DNA of 43,041 nucleotides, taken from NCBI GenBank assembly GCA_937891735.1, contig CALAGR010000350.1, positions 1-43,041 on the forward strand, read 5' to 3'. This DNA comes from an uncultured Pseudomonadota bacterium (GTDB lineage: Bacteria > Myxococcota_A > UBA796 > UBA9615). A program made the translations under genes and the position numbers. This document shows, in pieces, positions 37,003 to 43,041 of this stretch. How positions within the stretch are numbered: the stretch's first letter is position 1; each line of letters begins with the position of its first letter. The notes under the pieces were generated by a model that was not told the DNA's origin, did not search any database, and saw nothing but the letters and a program-made list of their open reading frames with translations.

Positions 37003-37446
37003 TCAGCCCCGGGCTTCGAGCAGCGCCTTCAGGTTCGCCCAGTCCTTCCGGACAGAGCCCTGCACCATCTTGCGCAGCAGCGGACCGGCGAGCTTGAAGA
37101 GCCCTCCCGGGTTGCCGTTGACCAACGCCGAGGCGCGGCAGGTGCCCTCCCCCGTCGCCTCCACGGTCCGCGTGACCTCGATGGGAAACGTCCCGCTCGT
37201 GGACGTGATGGTCACGCTGGAGCCGGGCTCGAACGCCGTAACCTCGAAGGAGGTCACGATCTCCTTGCCCAGGAAGCTGGCGACCTGGTCGTAGGTCGAG
37301 CCGACGCCGAGGGGCGGTTCGGAGGTGAACCGCGCCGACTTCATGCCCCTCTGCCACGCCGGGTTGTTCTCGAAGTCGGCGACGTAGTCGAAGACCTCCC
37401 TGGCGGGCCGAGCGATGTCGATGCTCGAGGTCACGGAGATGCTCAT
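37003..37446 (-). CDS. SRPBCC (polyketide-cyclase/START-like) protein
   Basis: The 147-aa single-domain protein has the helix-grip pattern: VTSSIDIARPAREVFDYVADFENNPAWQRGM at the start, GVGSTYDQVASFLGKEIVTSFEV in the middle and a long C-terminal helix (VRKDWANLKALLEARG). These proteins bind hydrophobic ligands in a deep cavity; few are enzymes. The ligand is unknown. ATG 37446 overlaps the kinase stop (ATGA), so it is made together with the membrane Ser/Thr kinase. This is an unusual pairing that may mean the two share a lipid signal. Confidence 0.85.
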   Translation of the reverse strand: MSISVTSSIDIARPAREVFDYVADFENNPAWQRGMKSARFTSEPPLGVGSTYDQVASFLGKEIVTSFEVTAFEPGSSVTITSTSGTFPIEVTRTVEATGEGTCRASALVNGNPGGLFKLAGPLLRKMVQGSVRKDWANLKALLEARG

Positions 37447-38984
37447 GGCGGTCCCTCGCAGGCGCCGGGTGCGGCCCGTGCCACCAGACAGGCCGGGCGG
37501 TCGCCTACCGAGCACACTACCCGGGTCGCGCTGCCTCCCGGGGCATCCACCCGCGTCCGCACGACCTCCGCACCGTCGCCTCCCATGGCGACCGCCAGGA
37601 CCCCGGGCGCGTGCCATCGAGGCGTGCCCCGGTGATCTCCGGCGGGCTGCGTGAGGCTCCCGTCGATCCACACCTGCGCCCCCGGAGGGCTGCTGCCAAG
37701 CACCAGGCAGGCCCCTGCCGTCGGGGCAGCGGGGGCCCGCGGCAGGCGCACCACCACGATGATCGCCACGAGGAGGACCAGGCACGCCGCCACCAGCCCT
37801 CCGACGAGTCGTCCGCTCCCCCGTGGCTCGTCGCGCTTCGGCTTCGCGCGCGGCTTCAGCGCCGGCTTCGGCTTCGCCTTCGGCGCCGGCTTCGGCTTCG
37901 CCTTCGGCGCCGGCTTCGCCTCGAACAGCGCTTCCTCCACCGTCAGCGGCTCGATGACGGTCGTGCGGCTCGACTCCTCCCCCTGGACCCGCCCGTACAG
38001 CGTGAGCCAGTCCGGGTCCTGGGCGAGCAGGCCCGGCCGCGTGGATCGCTCCCCCCGCTCGAGGCAGCGCGCCAGCTCGATGAGGGTGCCGAGATCGGGC
38101 TCCCCACGAAGTCCCGCCCGCAGCGACGCCAACCGCTCGCCCACCTCGGGCATGCCCAGGCGGCGGGTCGGGTCCCGGTCGAGCAGCGCCTCGACGATCC
38201 CCGCCAGCTCCGGGAACTCCCGACGGAGCGGAGCGACCTCCTGCGCCGGGTCGCCCATGATGATCCGGGTCACGACGGCCGGAAGCGTGTCCGTTCCGTG
38301 CAGCACCCGCCCCGTCCACAGCTCGAACAACACGCACCCCAGCGCGAACATGTCCACCGCCGGAAGCACCGGCGCGCCGCTCTCCCGAAACGTCTCGGGG
38401 GCGGAGTAGCTCGGGGTGCCCTTCACGCCGCCCACCGCCGACTGGCTCGGGTCCCCCAGCCGCTTGGCCAGCCCGAAGTCCGCGATGCGCACCTCGCCGT
38501 GCTCCGTGAGCAGCAGGTTGGCGGGCTTCAGGTCCCGATGCACGACGCGGAGCGGCTCCCCATCCCCGCCCTGCCCGCTCCAGGCGTGGTCGAGCCCCGC
38601 GCAGACCTGCAGGCCGATGTCGAGCACCGCCGACCGCGGCACCCGCAGCCCCGCGGCCCCCAGCCGGTCGATGAGCTGCTTCACGGTCCCCCCCGTGATC
38701 AGCTCCATCTCGACGACCAGCATGCCCCCGTGCTGCTCGACGGAGTGCACATCGACGATGTTGCGGTGATTCAGCTGCGCGCAGATCGCGCCTTCCCGCA
38801 GCAGATCCCCCAGCAGATCCTCGTCGTCCTCCCGCTCCGGCTTGAGCAGCTTGACCGCCACCTGACGGGTGAACCCCATCGATCCGTGGTGCCGGGCCCG
38901 CCAGACCTCGGCGAACGCACCCTCGCCGAGCAGCTCACCCAGCTCGAAGTTGCCGATCCGTTGCTGTGGGCGGTGAGCAGGAAT
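37443..38984 (-). CDS. Membrane Ser/Thr protein kinase (Hanks type), apparent ATT start
   Basis: The 513-aa kinase starts from ATT 38984. The glycine-rich loop GEGAFAEV (20-27), K45 in VAVKLL, HRDLKPAN (Asp151), DFG (Asp169) and GTPSYSAPE are all intact, so it should be active. A Lys/Pro/Ala linker with 24-bp DNA repeats precedes one membrane helix (about 393-414) and a PEGA-like extracytoplasmic end (SSPPGAQVWIDG). The first ATG in frame (38879) would remove the glycine loop. Upstream of it there is no in-frame ATG, GTG or TTG before the stop at 38996, while a TAGGCT box lies 6 nt before ATT 38984. It is co-translated with the SRPBCC gene. Confidence 0.9.
   Translation of the reverse strand: MPAHRPQQRIGNFELGELLGEGAFAEVWRARHHGSMGFTRQVAVKLLKPEREDDEDLLGDLLREGAICAQLNHRNIVDVHSVEQHGGMLVVEMELITGGTVKQLIDRLGAAGLRVPRSAVLDIGLQVCAGLDHAWSGQGGDGEPLRVVHRDLKPANLLLTEHGEVRIADFGLAKRLGDPSQSAVGGVKGTPSYSAPETFRESGAPVLPAVDMFALGCVLFELWTGRVLHGTDTLPAVVTRIIMGDPAQEVAPLRREFPELAGIVEALLDRDPTRRLGMPEVGERLASLRAGLRGEPDLGTLIELARCLERGERSTRPGLLAQDPDWLTLYGRVQGEESSRTTVIEPLTVEEALFEAKPAPKAKPKPAPKAKPKPALKPRAKPKRDEPRGSGRLVGGLVAACLVLLVAIIVVVRLPRAPAAPTAGACLVLGSSPPGAQVWIDGSLTQPAGDHRGTPRWHAPGVLAVAMGGDGAEVVRTRVDAPGGSATRVVCSVGDRPACLVARAAPGACEGPP
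37859..37919 (-). repeat. 24-bp tandem repeat in the kinase linker
   Basis: There are two exact 24-bp copies (37859-37882 and 37883-37906) plus a partial third. They encode the Lys-Pro-Ala juxtamembrane linker, and copy-number change would alter linker length in frame. Confidence 0.8.
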
Positions 38985-38990
38985 GACCCG

Positions 38991-38996
38991 AGCCTA
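38991..38996 (-). promoter_or_regulatory. TANNNT -10 box (TAGGCT) before the Ser/Thr kinase
   Basis: TAGGCT on the minus strand is 6 nt before ATT 38984. The TAG of this box is also the in-frame stop that bounds the kinase ORF, so the coding sequence cannot extend further. Confidence 0.5.
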
Positions 38997-39031
38997 CCCC
39001 GACCCCCGGGCGGCCTTGCACCCGCAGGGCA

Positions 39032-39037
39032 TATGAT
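39032..39037 (+). promoter_or_regulatory. TANNNT -10 box (TATGAT) before the ion-channel gene
   Basis: TATGAT ends 6 nt before GTG 39044 and is divergent from the kinase promoter 36 bp away. Confidence 0.55.
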
Positions 39038-39043
39038 CGCCAC

Positions 39044-40354
39044 GTGCCCACCCCGTTCCTCCAACAAGCGCGCATTCGAGCCGGCTGGCTGTGGCGCATC
39101 GTCTTCGTCGCGCTGACCGCGGCGATGGCCCTGGCCGCCTTCCGACTCGGGGTGGACGCCTCCGAGCGGCCCGGGATCCCGGCCTCCATGATGGGCGCGC
39201 AGCTGTACTACGTGGTGGGCCTGTTCTTCCTGGGAGGGCTCGATCTGGGGCTGCCCGTGGGAGGCCCGCACTGGGCCCGGATGATGCTGTGGTTCGCCTA
39301 CTTCGTGGCTCCCGCCATCACCACGGGGGCCCTGGTGGAGGGGCTCCTGCGCACCGTGCGACCCGCCTGGTGGGTCCGGCGCGGGCTCAAGGACCACCTC
39401 GTGATCGTCGGCGCGGGCAAGCTGGGCATGCTGTACCTCGAAGCGGTGCGGGCGGAGGAGCCCCACCGCACCATCCTGCTCGTGGCGCTGGAGGCCGAGC
39501 ACGCCAACGTCTCCGAGGCGCACTCCCGCTTCGGCGCCCGGTTCCACCACGGTGACATCACCCACGAAGCGACCCGGCTCGCCCTGCACCTGGAGCGCTG
39601 CTCGGGGGTCGCGCTGCTGACCATGCACGACCTCGTCAACCTCGAAGCCGCCGCGGACATCGGTCGGGAGTTCCCGGACCTGCGGGGCCGCATCGTGGTG
39701 CACGTCGCCGATCTGGGCATGCAGCGCACCATCGAACAGCAGCTCCGGCTCAACCCCGGAGCGGGGCTGAACCCGGACATGGCGAACCAGCTGTTCAACT
39801 CCCACCACGTGGCCGCCGAGAGCCTGTACCGCACCAAGATGGCCGAGCACTTCCACTCCACCGAGAACCTGGACGTGGTGGTGCTGGCGGGGTTTGGACG
39901 GTTCGGGCAGACCATCCTGGAGACCCTGCAGGAGGAAGCCGCCGCGGACCTGCGCACCGTGGTGATCGTGGACCTCGCCGCGGACAAGGCGGTGCGCCTG
40001 TTCTCCGAGCAGGTGGGCTTCAAGGGCGGCTATACCCGCAAGGTGATCTCCGGGGACGTGGCCGATCCCGCCACCTGGGATCTCGTGCGCATGGCTGTGG
40101 AGTTCGACGAGCCAGAAGGCGAAGCCCCGCCGCCGTTCTACGTGCTCGCGAGCGGGAACGACGAGCTGAACCTGAGCTGCGCGGTGTGGCTCCGCCGCCG
40201 CGACGACTCCCCCGCGCGCATCGTCGTGCGCTCGTTCCGCGCCTCGCTCTTCGCCCGCACCCTCGCCCAGCAGGCGGGCTTCGAGGTCTTCGGGATCGCG
40301 GAGCTGCTCAAGCGCTCGTTGCGCGACCGGCACCGCGCCTGGTTCGGGCGATAG
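39044..40354 (+). CDS. Two-helix membrane protein with double TrkA-N/RCK domains (ion-channel-like)
   Basis: The 436-aa protein has a membrane helix at about 16-36, a pore-like stretch at about 48-75 and a second helix at about 78-102. Two RCK-type Rossmann domains follow, with VIVGAGKLGM near 118 and VVLAGFGRFGQ near 284. The architecture is that of ligand-gated potassium channels, but the selectivity-filter region reads FFLGGLDLGLPVGGP instead of T-x-G-Y-G-D. Ion selectivity is therefore uncertain. GTG 39044 sits 6 nt after TATGAT with no Shine-Dalgarno. Its last 47 nt overlap the 3' end of the opposing MYXO-CTERM gene. Confidence 0.8.
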   Translation: MPTPFLQQARIRAGWLWRIVFVALTAAMALAAFRLGVDASERPGIPASMMGAQLYYVVGLFFLGGLDLGLPVGGPHWARMMLWFAYFVAPAITTGALVEGLLRTVRPAWWVRRGLKDHLVIVGAGKLGMLYLEAVRAEEPHRTILLVALEAEHANVSEAHSRFGARFHHGDITHEATRLALHLERCSGVALLTMHDLVNLEAAADIGREFPDLRGRIVVHVADLGMQRTIEQQLRLNPGAGLNPDMANQLFNSHHVAAESLYRTKMAEHFHSTENLDVVVLAGFGRFGQTILETLQEEAAADLRTVVIVDLAADKAVRLFSEQVGFKGGYTRKVISGDVADPATWDLVRMAVEFDEPEGEAPPPFYVLASGNDELNLSCAVWLRRRDDSPARIVVRSFRASLFARTLAQQAGFEVFGIAELLKRSLRDRHRAWFGR

Positions 40355-41873
40355 CGCCGAACACGAGCAGCAGGGCCCACCACGCGCCGGAGCCGTGTCC
40401 GGTCACCGCGCAGCCGCCGCGGCGACTGCTTCGCCCGCCGCCGTTGTCGTCGTCGTCGTCCCCCGTGGCGTCGTCGTCGTCGTCCCCCGTGGCGTCGTCG
40501 TCGTCGTCCCCCGTGGCGTCGTCGTCGTCCCCTGCCGGCGGATCGTCCGGATCGTTGGGATCCGTGCCGTCGGCGATCTCGTCCCCGTCGTCGATCCCGT
40601 CGTCGTCGCTGTCCGCGTCGTAGGGGTCGGTGCCGTACAGGTTGCTCTCGTCGAGGTTGCTCAGCCCGTCCCCGTCGATGTCCGCGTCCACGCAGTCCGG
40701 ATCTCCGTCCCCATCCGTGTCCGCGAAGCCATCCACCAGGGACCCGTCGCAGTTGCTGTCGATGGTGTCGCAGTTCTCGCTGGCGCCGGGGTTGACGTTC
40801 CAGTTGGCGTCGTCGCAGTCGTTGAAGCAGCCCGAGTAGCCGTCCAGGTCGTCGTCCACGTCGTCGGCGGTGCCGTTGCAGTCGTCATCGATGCCGTTGC
40901 AGGTCTCGGTGCCGAAGCTGTTGATGCTCGGATCCAGCGGCGCGCAGTCCGACCCGTCCGGATCGCCGTCGCCGTCGTCGTCCGGATCCACGCAGTCCGG
41001 CACGTTGTCGAAGTCGCTGTCCGAGAAGGTCTCCACCACATCCCCGTCGCAGTCCTGGTCCACGTCGTCGCAGACCTCGAACGCCCCCGGGAACGCCGAG
41101 GCGTCCCCGTCCGCGCAGTCCAGACCGCCGCAGCTGATCGACTCGTAGCCGTCGTTGTCGTTGTCGCAGGACCCGACCGTCCAGTTCACCGCGTCCACGT
41201 ACAGCGCCTGCATGGTCGCGTTGGACAGGATCGTGCCGCTGGAGTAGTTGCCCGCGTGGTGCAGGTAGACGACCCGTCCGGCCATGTACTCCCGCACCAC
41301 GACCGCCGCGTTCCCGGACTGGTCGGTCATCAGCACCGTCGCGGGGTAGCTGGAAAAGGACCGCACCGCCCCCTCGTTGTGGTCGGTGCTGGGGGTCGTG
41401 AAGCTCGCCGGCACGCTGGCGAGCACCGGGTGGGAGGACTGGGCCGCGACCTCGGTCAGCGTCACCGTCTCGCCGGTGCCGCTGCTGCGCACGGCCAGGG
41501 TCAGGTCCGTCATGGCCGTCATCTGGCCGTTGCTGATCTGGTACGCGCTCCACTCGTGGCCGATGAAGCCGCCGCCCCCCTGGACGAACGACAGCAGGGC
41601 GTTCTGGCCCGCCACCGGCATCTCGGAGACGTAGGTCGTGCCGTTGAGGTGGATCACCGTCTGAAACCCCGAAGGGGCGGGGTTCGAGCCCGTGTAGCTC
41701 GACTCGTTCGTGCTGCTCAGTGTCACGGTGTGACCCGCCGCCTGCAGCGCGTTCTGAAGCGAAGTCGTGTTGCTGTTCTGAACGTCCCAGATGAGCAGCA
41801 CATCGGCCGCGCCCGCCAGCCCGGGGGCGGACACGGCGAGGACGGCCAGGAAGAGGGTCAGTGCGCGATTCAT
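40308..41873 (-). CDS. Surface protein: GATase-like domain, Ca-binding repeats, MYXO-CTERM tail
   Basis: The 521-aa protein has a signal peptide (MNRALTLFLAVLAVSAPGLAGA) and then a ThuA/class-I-amidotransferase-like domain (about 23-240: DVLLIWDVQN, GGGGFIGHEWSAY, RVVYLHHAGN). MopRI-type metal-binding repeats follow (CDNDNDGYESISCGGLDCAD, EVCDDVDQDCDGD, ETCNGIDDDCNG), then thrombospondin-3-like Asp repeats (DIDGDGLSN, DSDDDGIDDGDE), a poly-Asp stalk, and a C-terminal Cys-Gly motif plus hydrophobic helix plus Arg cluster resembling MYXO-CTERM anchors. A calcium-stabilised cell-surface protein is inferred. ATG 41873 is preferred because the signal peptide starts there; the frame stays open upstream to 42029. 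The last codons are antisense to the ion-channel gene. Confidence 0.88.
   Translation of the reverse strand: MNRALTLFLAVLAVSAPGLAGAADVLLIWDVQNSNTTSLQNALQAAGHTVTLSSTNESSYTGSNPAPSGFQTVIHLNGTTYVSEMPVAGQNALLSFVQGGGGFIGHEWSAYQISNGQMTAMTDLTLAVRSSGTGETVTLTEVAAQSSHPVLASVPASFTTPSTDHNEGAVRSFSSYPATVLMTDQSGNAAVVVREYMAGRVVYLHHAGNYSSGTILSNATMQALYVDAVNWTVGSCDNDNDGYESISCGGLDCADGDASAFPGAFEVCDDVDQDCDGDVVETFSDSDFDNVPDCVDPDDDGDGDPDGSDCAPLDPSINSFGTETCNGIDDDCNGTADDVDDDLDGYSGCFNDCDDANWNVNPGASENCDTIDSNCDGSLVDGFADTDGDGDPDCVDADIDGDGLSNLDESNLYGTDPYDADSDDDGIDDGDEIADGTDPNDPDDPPAGDDDDATGDDDDDATGDDDDDATGDDDDDNGGGRSSRRGGCAVTGHGSGAWWALLLVFGAIARTRRGAGRATSA
40446..40529 (-). repeat. 24-bp tandem repeat encoding ATGDDDDD stalk units
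   Basis: Three exact 24-bp copies (40446-40469, 40470-40493, 40494-40517) and a partial fourth encode the eight-residue unit Ala-Thr-Gly-Asp5 between the calcium repeats and the membrane anchor. It is a coding stalk repeat, not a CRISPR array. Confidence 0.85.
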
Positions 41874-41880
41874 GCGCGCT

Positions 41881-41886
41881 GGAATA
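41881..41886 (-). promoter_or_regulatory. Weak -10-like box (TATTCC) before the MYXO-CTERM gene
   Basis: TATTCC on the minus strand is 7 nt before ATG 41873. It has the right place but lacks the final T of TANNNT, so it is only tentative. Confidence 0.3.
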
Positions 41887-41965
41887 GCGGGCCTCTCAAC
41901 GGCTGTCCAGGGTCCGACCCGGCCCCCACTCCGGTCCGACCCGTCGGGGACCAACCCGTCGACTC

Positions 41966-42021
41966 TCAGATTTGTCATATAGGACAAATCCCAAGGAAGT
42001 TGTGTCCAATGACAAATCTGA
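41966..42021. promoter_or_regulatory. Inverted repeat with three copies of an 8-bp operator-like site
   Basis: Perfect 13-bp arms (41966-41978 TCAGATTTGTCAT and 42009-42021) flank a 30-bp centre. The 8-mer GATTTGTC/GACAAATC occurs three times: 41969-41976 (inverted), 41983-41990 and 42011-42018. The first two form a compact palindrome with a 6-bp spacer. This AT-rich island lies between the divergent MYXO-CTERM and protease genes. It looks like a dimeric-regulator operator; the regulator is unknown. No clear -35/-10 pair is visible inside. Confidence 0.6.
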
Positions 42022-42112
42022 CAGTCCATGGATCTCCCCGGATCACGAGCGCCGCTCCTGGCCGGCAGCGGCGGTGCATCAACCCCTGCGGGACGCTCGG
42101 CCCGAGCCCGGC

Positions 42113-42118
42113 TATGGT
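42113..42118 (+). promoter_or_regulatory. TANNNT -10 box (TATGGT) before the protease gene
   Basis: TATGGT ends 9 nt before ATG 42128, with no Shine-Dalgarno between. Confidence 0.45.
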
Positions 42119-42127
42119 CCGCTACGC

Positions 42128-43041
42128 ATGAACAACCGCCTCGTTCTCCTCGCCGCCCTGCTCCTGCCCGCCGCCGCCCTGGCGGACGAGCCCACCACCG
42201 ACGCCGCCCCGGACGCCGATCTGATCGTCAACGGCCAGCCGGAGCCGGGGTTCGACGCGGTGGTCGCCCTGGGCGCGGACTTCGGCGGGCCCTTCAGCGC
42301 GTGCACCGGCACCCTCATCACGCCGCGGGTGGTGCTTACGGCGGCGCACTGCGGCGGCAACCTGCCGGTCAGCCTGATCGTGTCGATCGGCAAGGCCTTC
42401 ATCGGCCCCGACGTGAACAACGCCGACCAGGTGTTCGGCTTCGAGGACTACCTGGGCCACCCTGGCTACGAGGAGCTCAGCAACGGCCCGAACGGCACCC
42501 TGGGGGCGAACGACGTGGGCGTCGGGATCCTGGACGGCGACGCGGACGTGGAGACCGCGTGGCTCAACCTGCGGGAGCTCGACTCGGATGACATGGACAC
42601 CGAGCTGCTGTCCGTGGGCTTCGGCATCACGTCTGGGGGCGGTGACGGCGGAGGCACCAAGCGCAGCGCGATCGTCACGGTAGACGACCTGGACGAGCAG
42701 TTCATCATCAGCGCGAACAACACCAACCCCAACGACGCGAACATCTGCTCGGGGGACTCCGGCGGACCCGAGCTCTTCCAGCTTCCCGACGGGCGCTGGG
42801 AGGTGTGGGGCGTGCACAGCTGGGGCGACGAGGAATGCCTGCATCGCTCCGGGAGCACCCGGGTGGATCTGATGCAGGAGTGGATCCTGGACCGGGTGGA
42901 GGCGGTGCACGGCACCCGCGACCTGTGCGAGGCCAACGGCAAGTACGACGACGCCGTCTGCGATGCATACTGCGAACAGGAGGATCCCGCCTGCGTGATC
43001 GAGGAGGGCGACGACGACGACAGCGCCACCGGCGGCACGGG
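42128..43041 (+). CDS. Secreted trypsin-like (S1) serine protease, 3' end outside window
   Basis: 304 codons are visible and the gene runs off the right edge. The signal peptide (MNNRLVLLAALLLPAAALA) is followed by a short propeptide-like stretch and IVNG, the usual S1 activation site. The catalytic triad is present: His in LTAAHC, Asp in NDVGV, Ser in GDSGGP. After the domain comes a Cys-rich segment (CEANGKYDDAVCDAYCEQEDPAC) and the start of a DDDDSATGG stalk, as in other surface proteins of this window, so a membrane-anchored or MYXO-CTERM-type end is expected outside. It is divergent from the calcium-repeat surface protein across an operator-like repeat. Confidence 0.88.
   Translation, partial: MNNRLVLLAALLLPAAALADEPTTDAAPDADLIVNGQPEPGFDAVVALGADFGGPFSACTGTLITPRVVLTAAHCGGNLPVSLIVSIGKAFIGPDVNNADQVFGFEDYLGHPGYEELSNGPNGTLGANDVGVGILDGDADVETAWLNLRELDSDDMDTELLSVGFGITSGGGDGGGTKRSAIVTVDDLDEQFIISANNTNPNDANICSGDSGGPELFQLPDGRWEVWGVHSWGDEECLHRSGSTRVDLMQEWILDRVEAVHGTRDLCEANGKYDDAVCDAYCEQEDPACVIEEGDDDDSATGGT

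Noticed and set aside
40446..40529. Regular 24-bp repeats as a possible CRISPR array
   Set aside because: Repeats are contiguous without spacers and encode a protein stalk; no cas gene is present.
41969..41990. FNR/CRP-type binding site
   Set aside because: The half-site TTGTC with a 6-bp gap does not match TTGAT-N4-ATCAA or TGTGA-N6-TCACA, so it is left as an unidentified operator.
41966..42021. Inverted repeat as the end of a small mobile element (MITE)
   Set aside because: There is no target-site duplication and no second pair of ends; the internal palindromes fit an operator better.

Overview
The window is about 43 kb of very GC-rich, densely coding bacterial chromosome. The gene content points to an uncultured relative of the myxobacteria (Myxococcota). 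It has a secreted protein ending in a MYXO-CTERM-like Cys/helix/Arg tail with MopRI and thrombospondin-3-like calcium repeats, lipoproteins with long poly-Asp stalks, a caspase-STAND-WD40 giant protein, a Hanks-type Ser/Thr kinase and a CHASE hybrid histidine kinase. I see no tRNA, rRNA, CRISPR, insertion sequence or phage gene, and no gene-free stretch longer than about 260 bases.

Layout: a truncated lipoprotein gene (1-130, minus); an M19 dipeptidase and an O-methyltransferase (328-2414); a secreted unknown (2420-3292, minus); an operon of topoisomerase III, a SUKH-like protein, a eukaryote-type 6-phosphofructo-2-kinase/fructose-2,6-bisphosphatase and an SGNH hydrolase (3380-9265); an odd zinc-knuckle SDR (minus) divergent from a hybrid histidine kinase (9269-13202); YgiQ radical SAM with a pseudokinase-like protein (13212-16897, minus); an orphan MlaF-type ATPase (16958-17761); an operon of CotH/LTD lipoprotein, LTD lipoprotein and FHA-winged-helix regulator (17808-22053); a malate-synthase-like gene coupled to the caspase-STAND-WD40 gene (22084-28840); a succinate-semialdehyde dehydrogenase (28871-30244). 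Next come a minus-strand run of epimerase, ABC exporter and two transglutaminase-fold secreted proteins (36932-30252), a Ser/Thr kinase with an SRPBCC protein (38984-37003, minus), an RCK-type ion channel (39044-40354), the MYXO-CTERM protein (41873-40308, minus) and a trypsin-like protease cut by the window end (42128-43041).

Two whole-window signals stand out. Nearly every gene that heads a transcript has a TANNNT box 6-9 nt before its start codon and no Shine-Dalgarno sequence. This implies widespread leaderless transcription, and it fixes several starts, including a kinase that appears to begin with ATT. Several enzymes also lack a residue considered essential in their family: M19 bridging Glu replaced by Gln, MlaF Walker B Glu replaced by Gly, SDR Tyr replaced by Thr, a kinase-like domain without HRD/DFG, and a transglutaminase-like paralogue without its Cys.

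The best candidate for an undescribed system is the two-gene unit 22084-28840. A divergent malate-synthase-fold protein sits 7 nt upstream of a caspase-nSTAND-WD40 protein, with an FHA-winged-helix regulator just before it.
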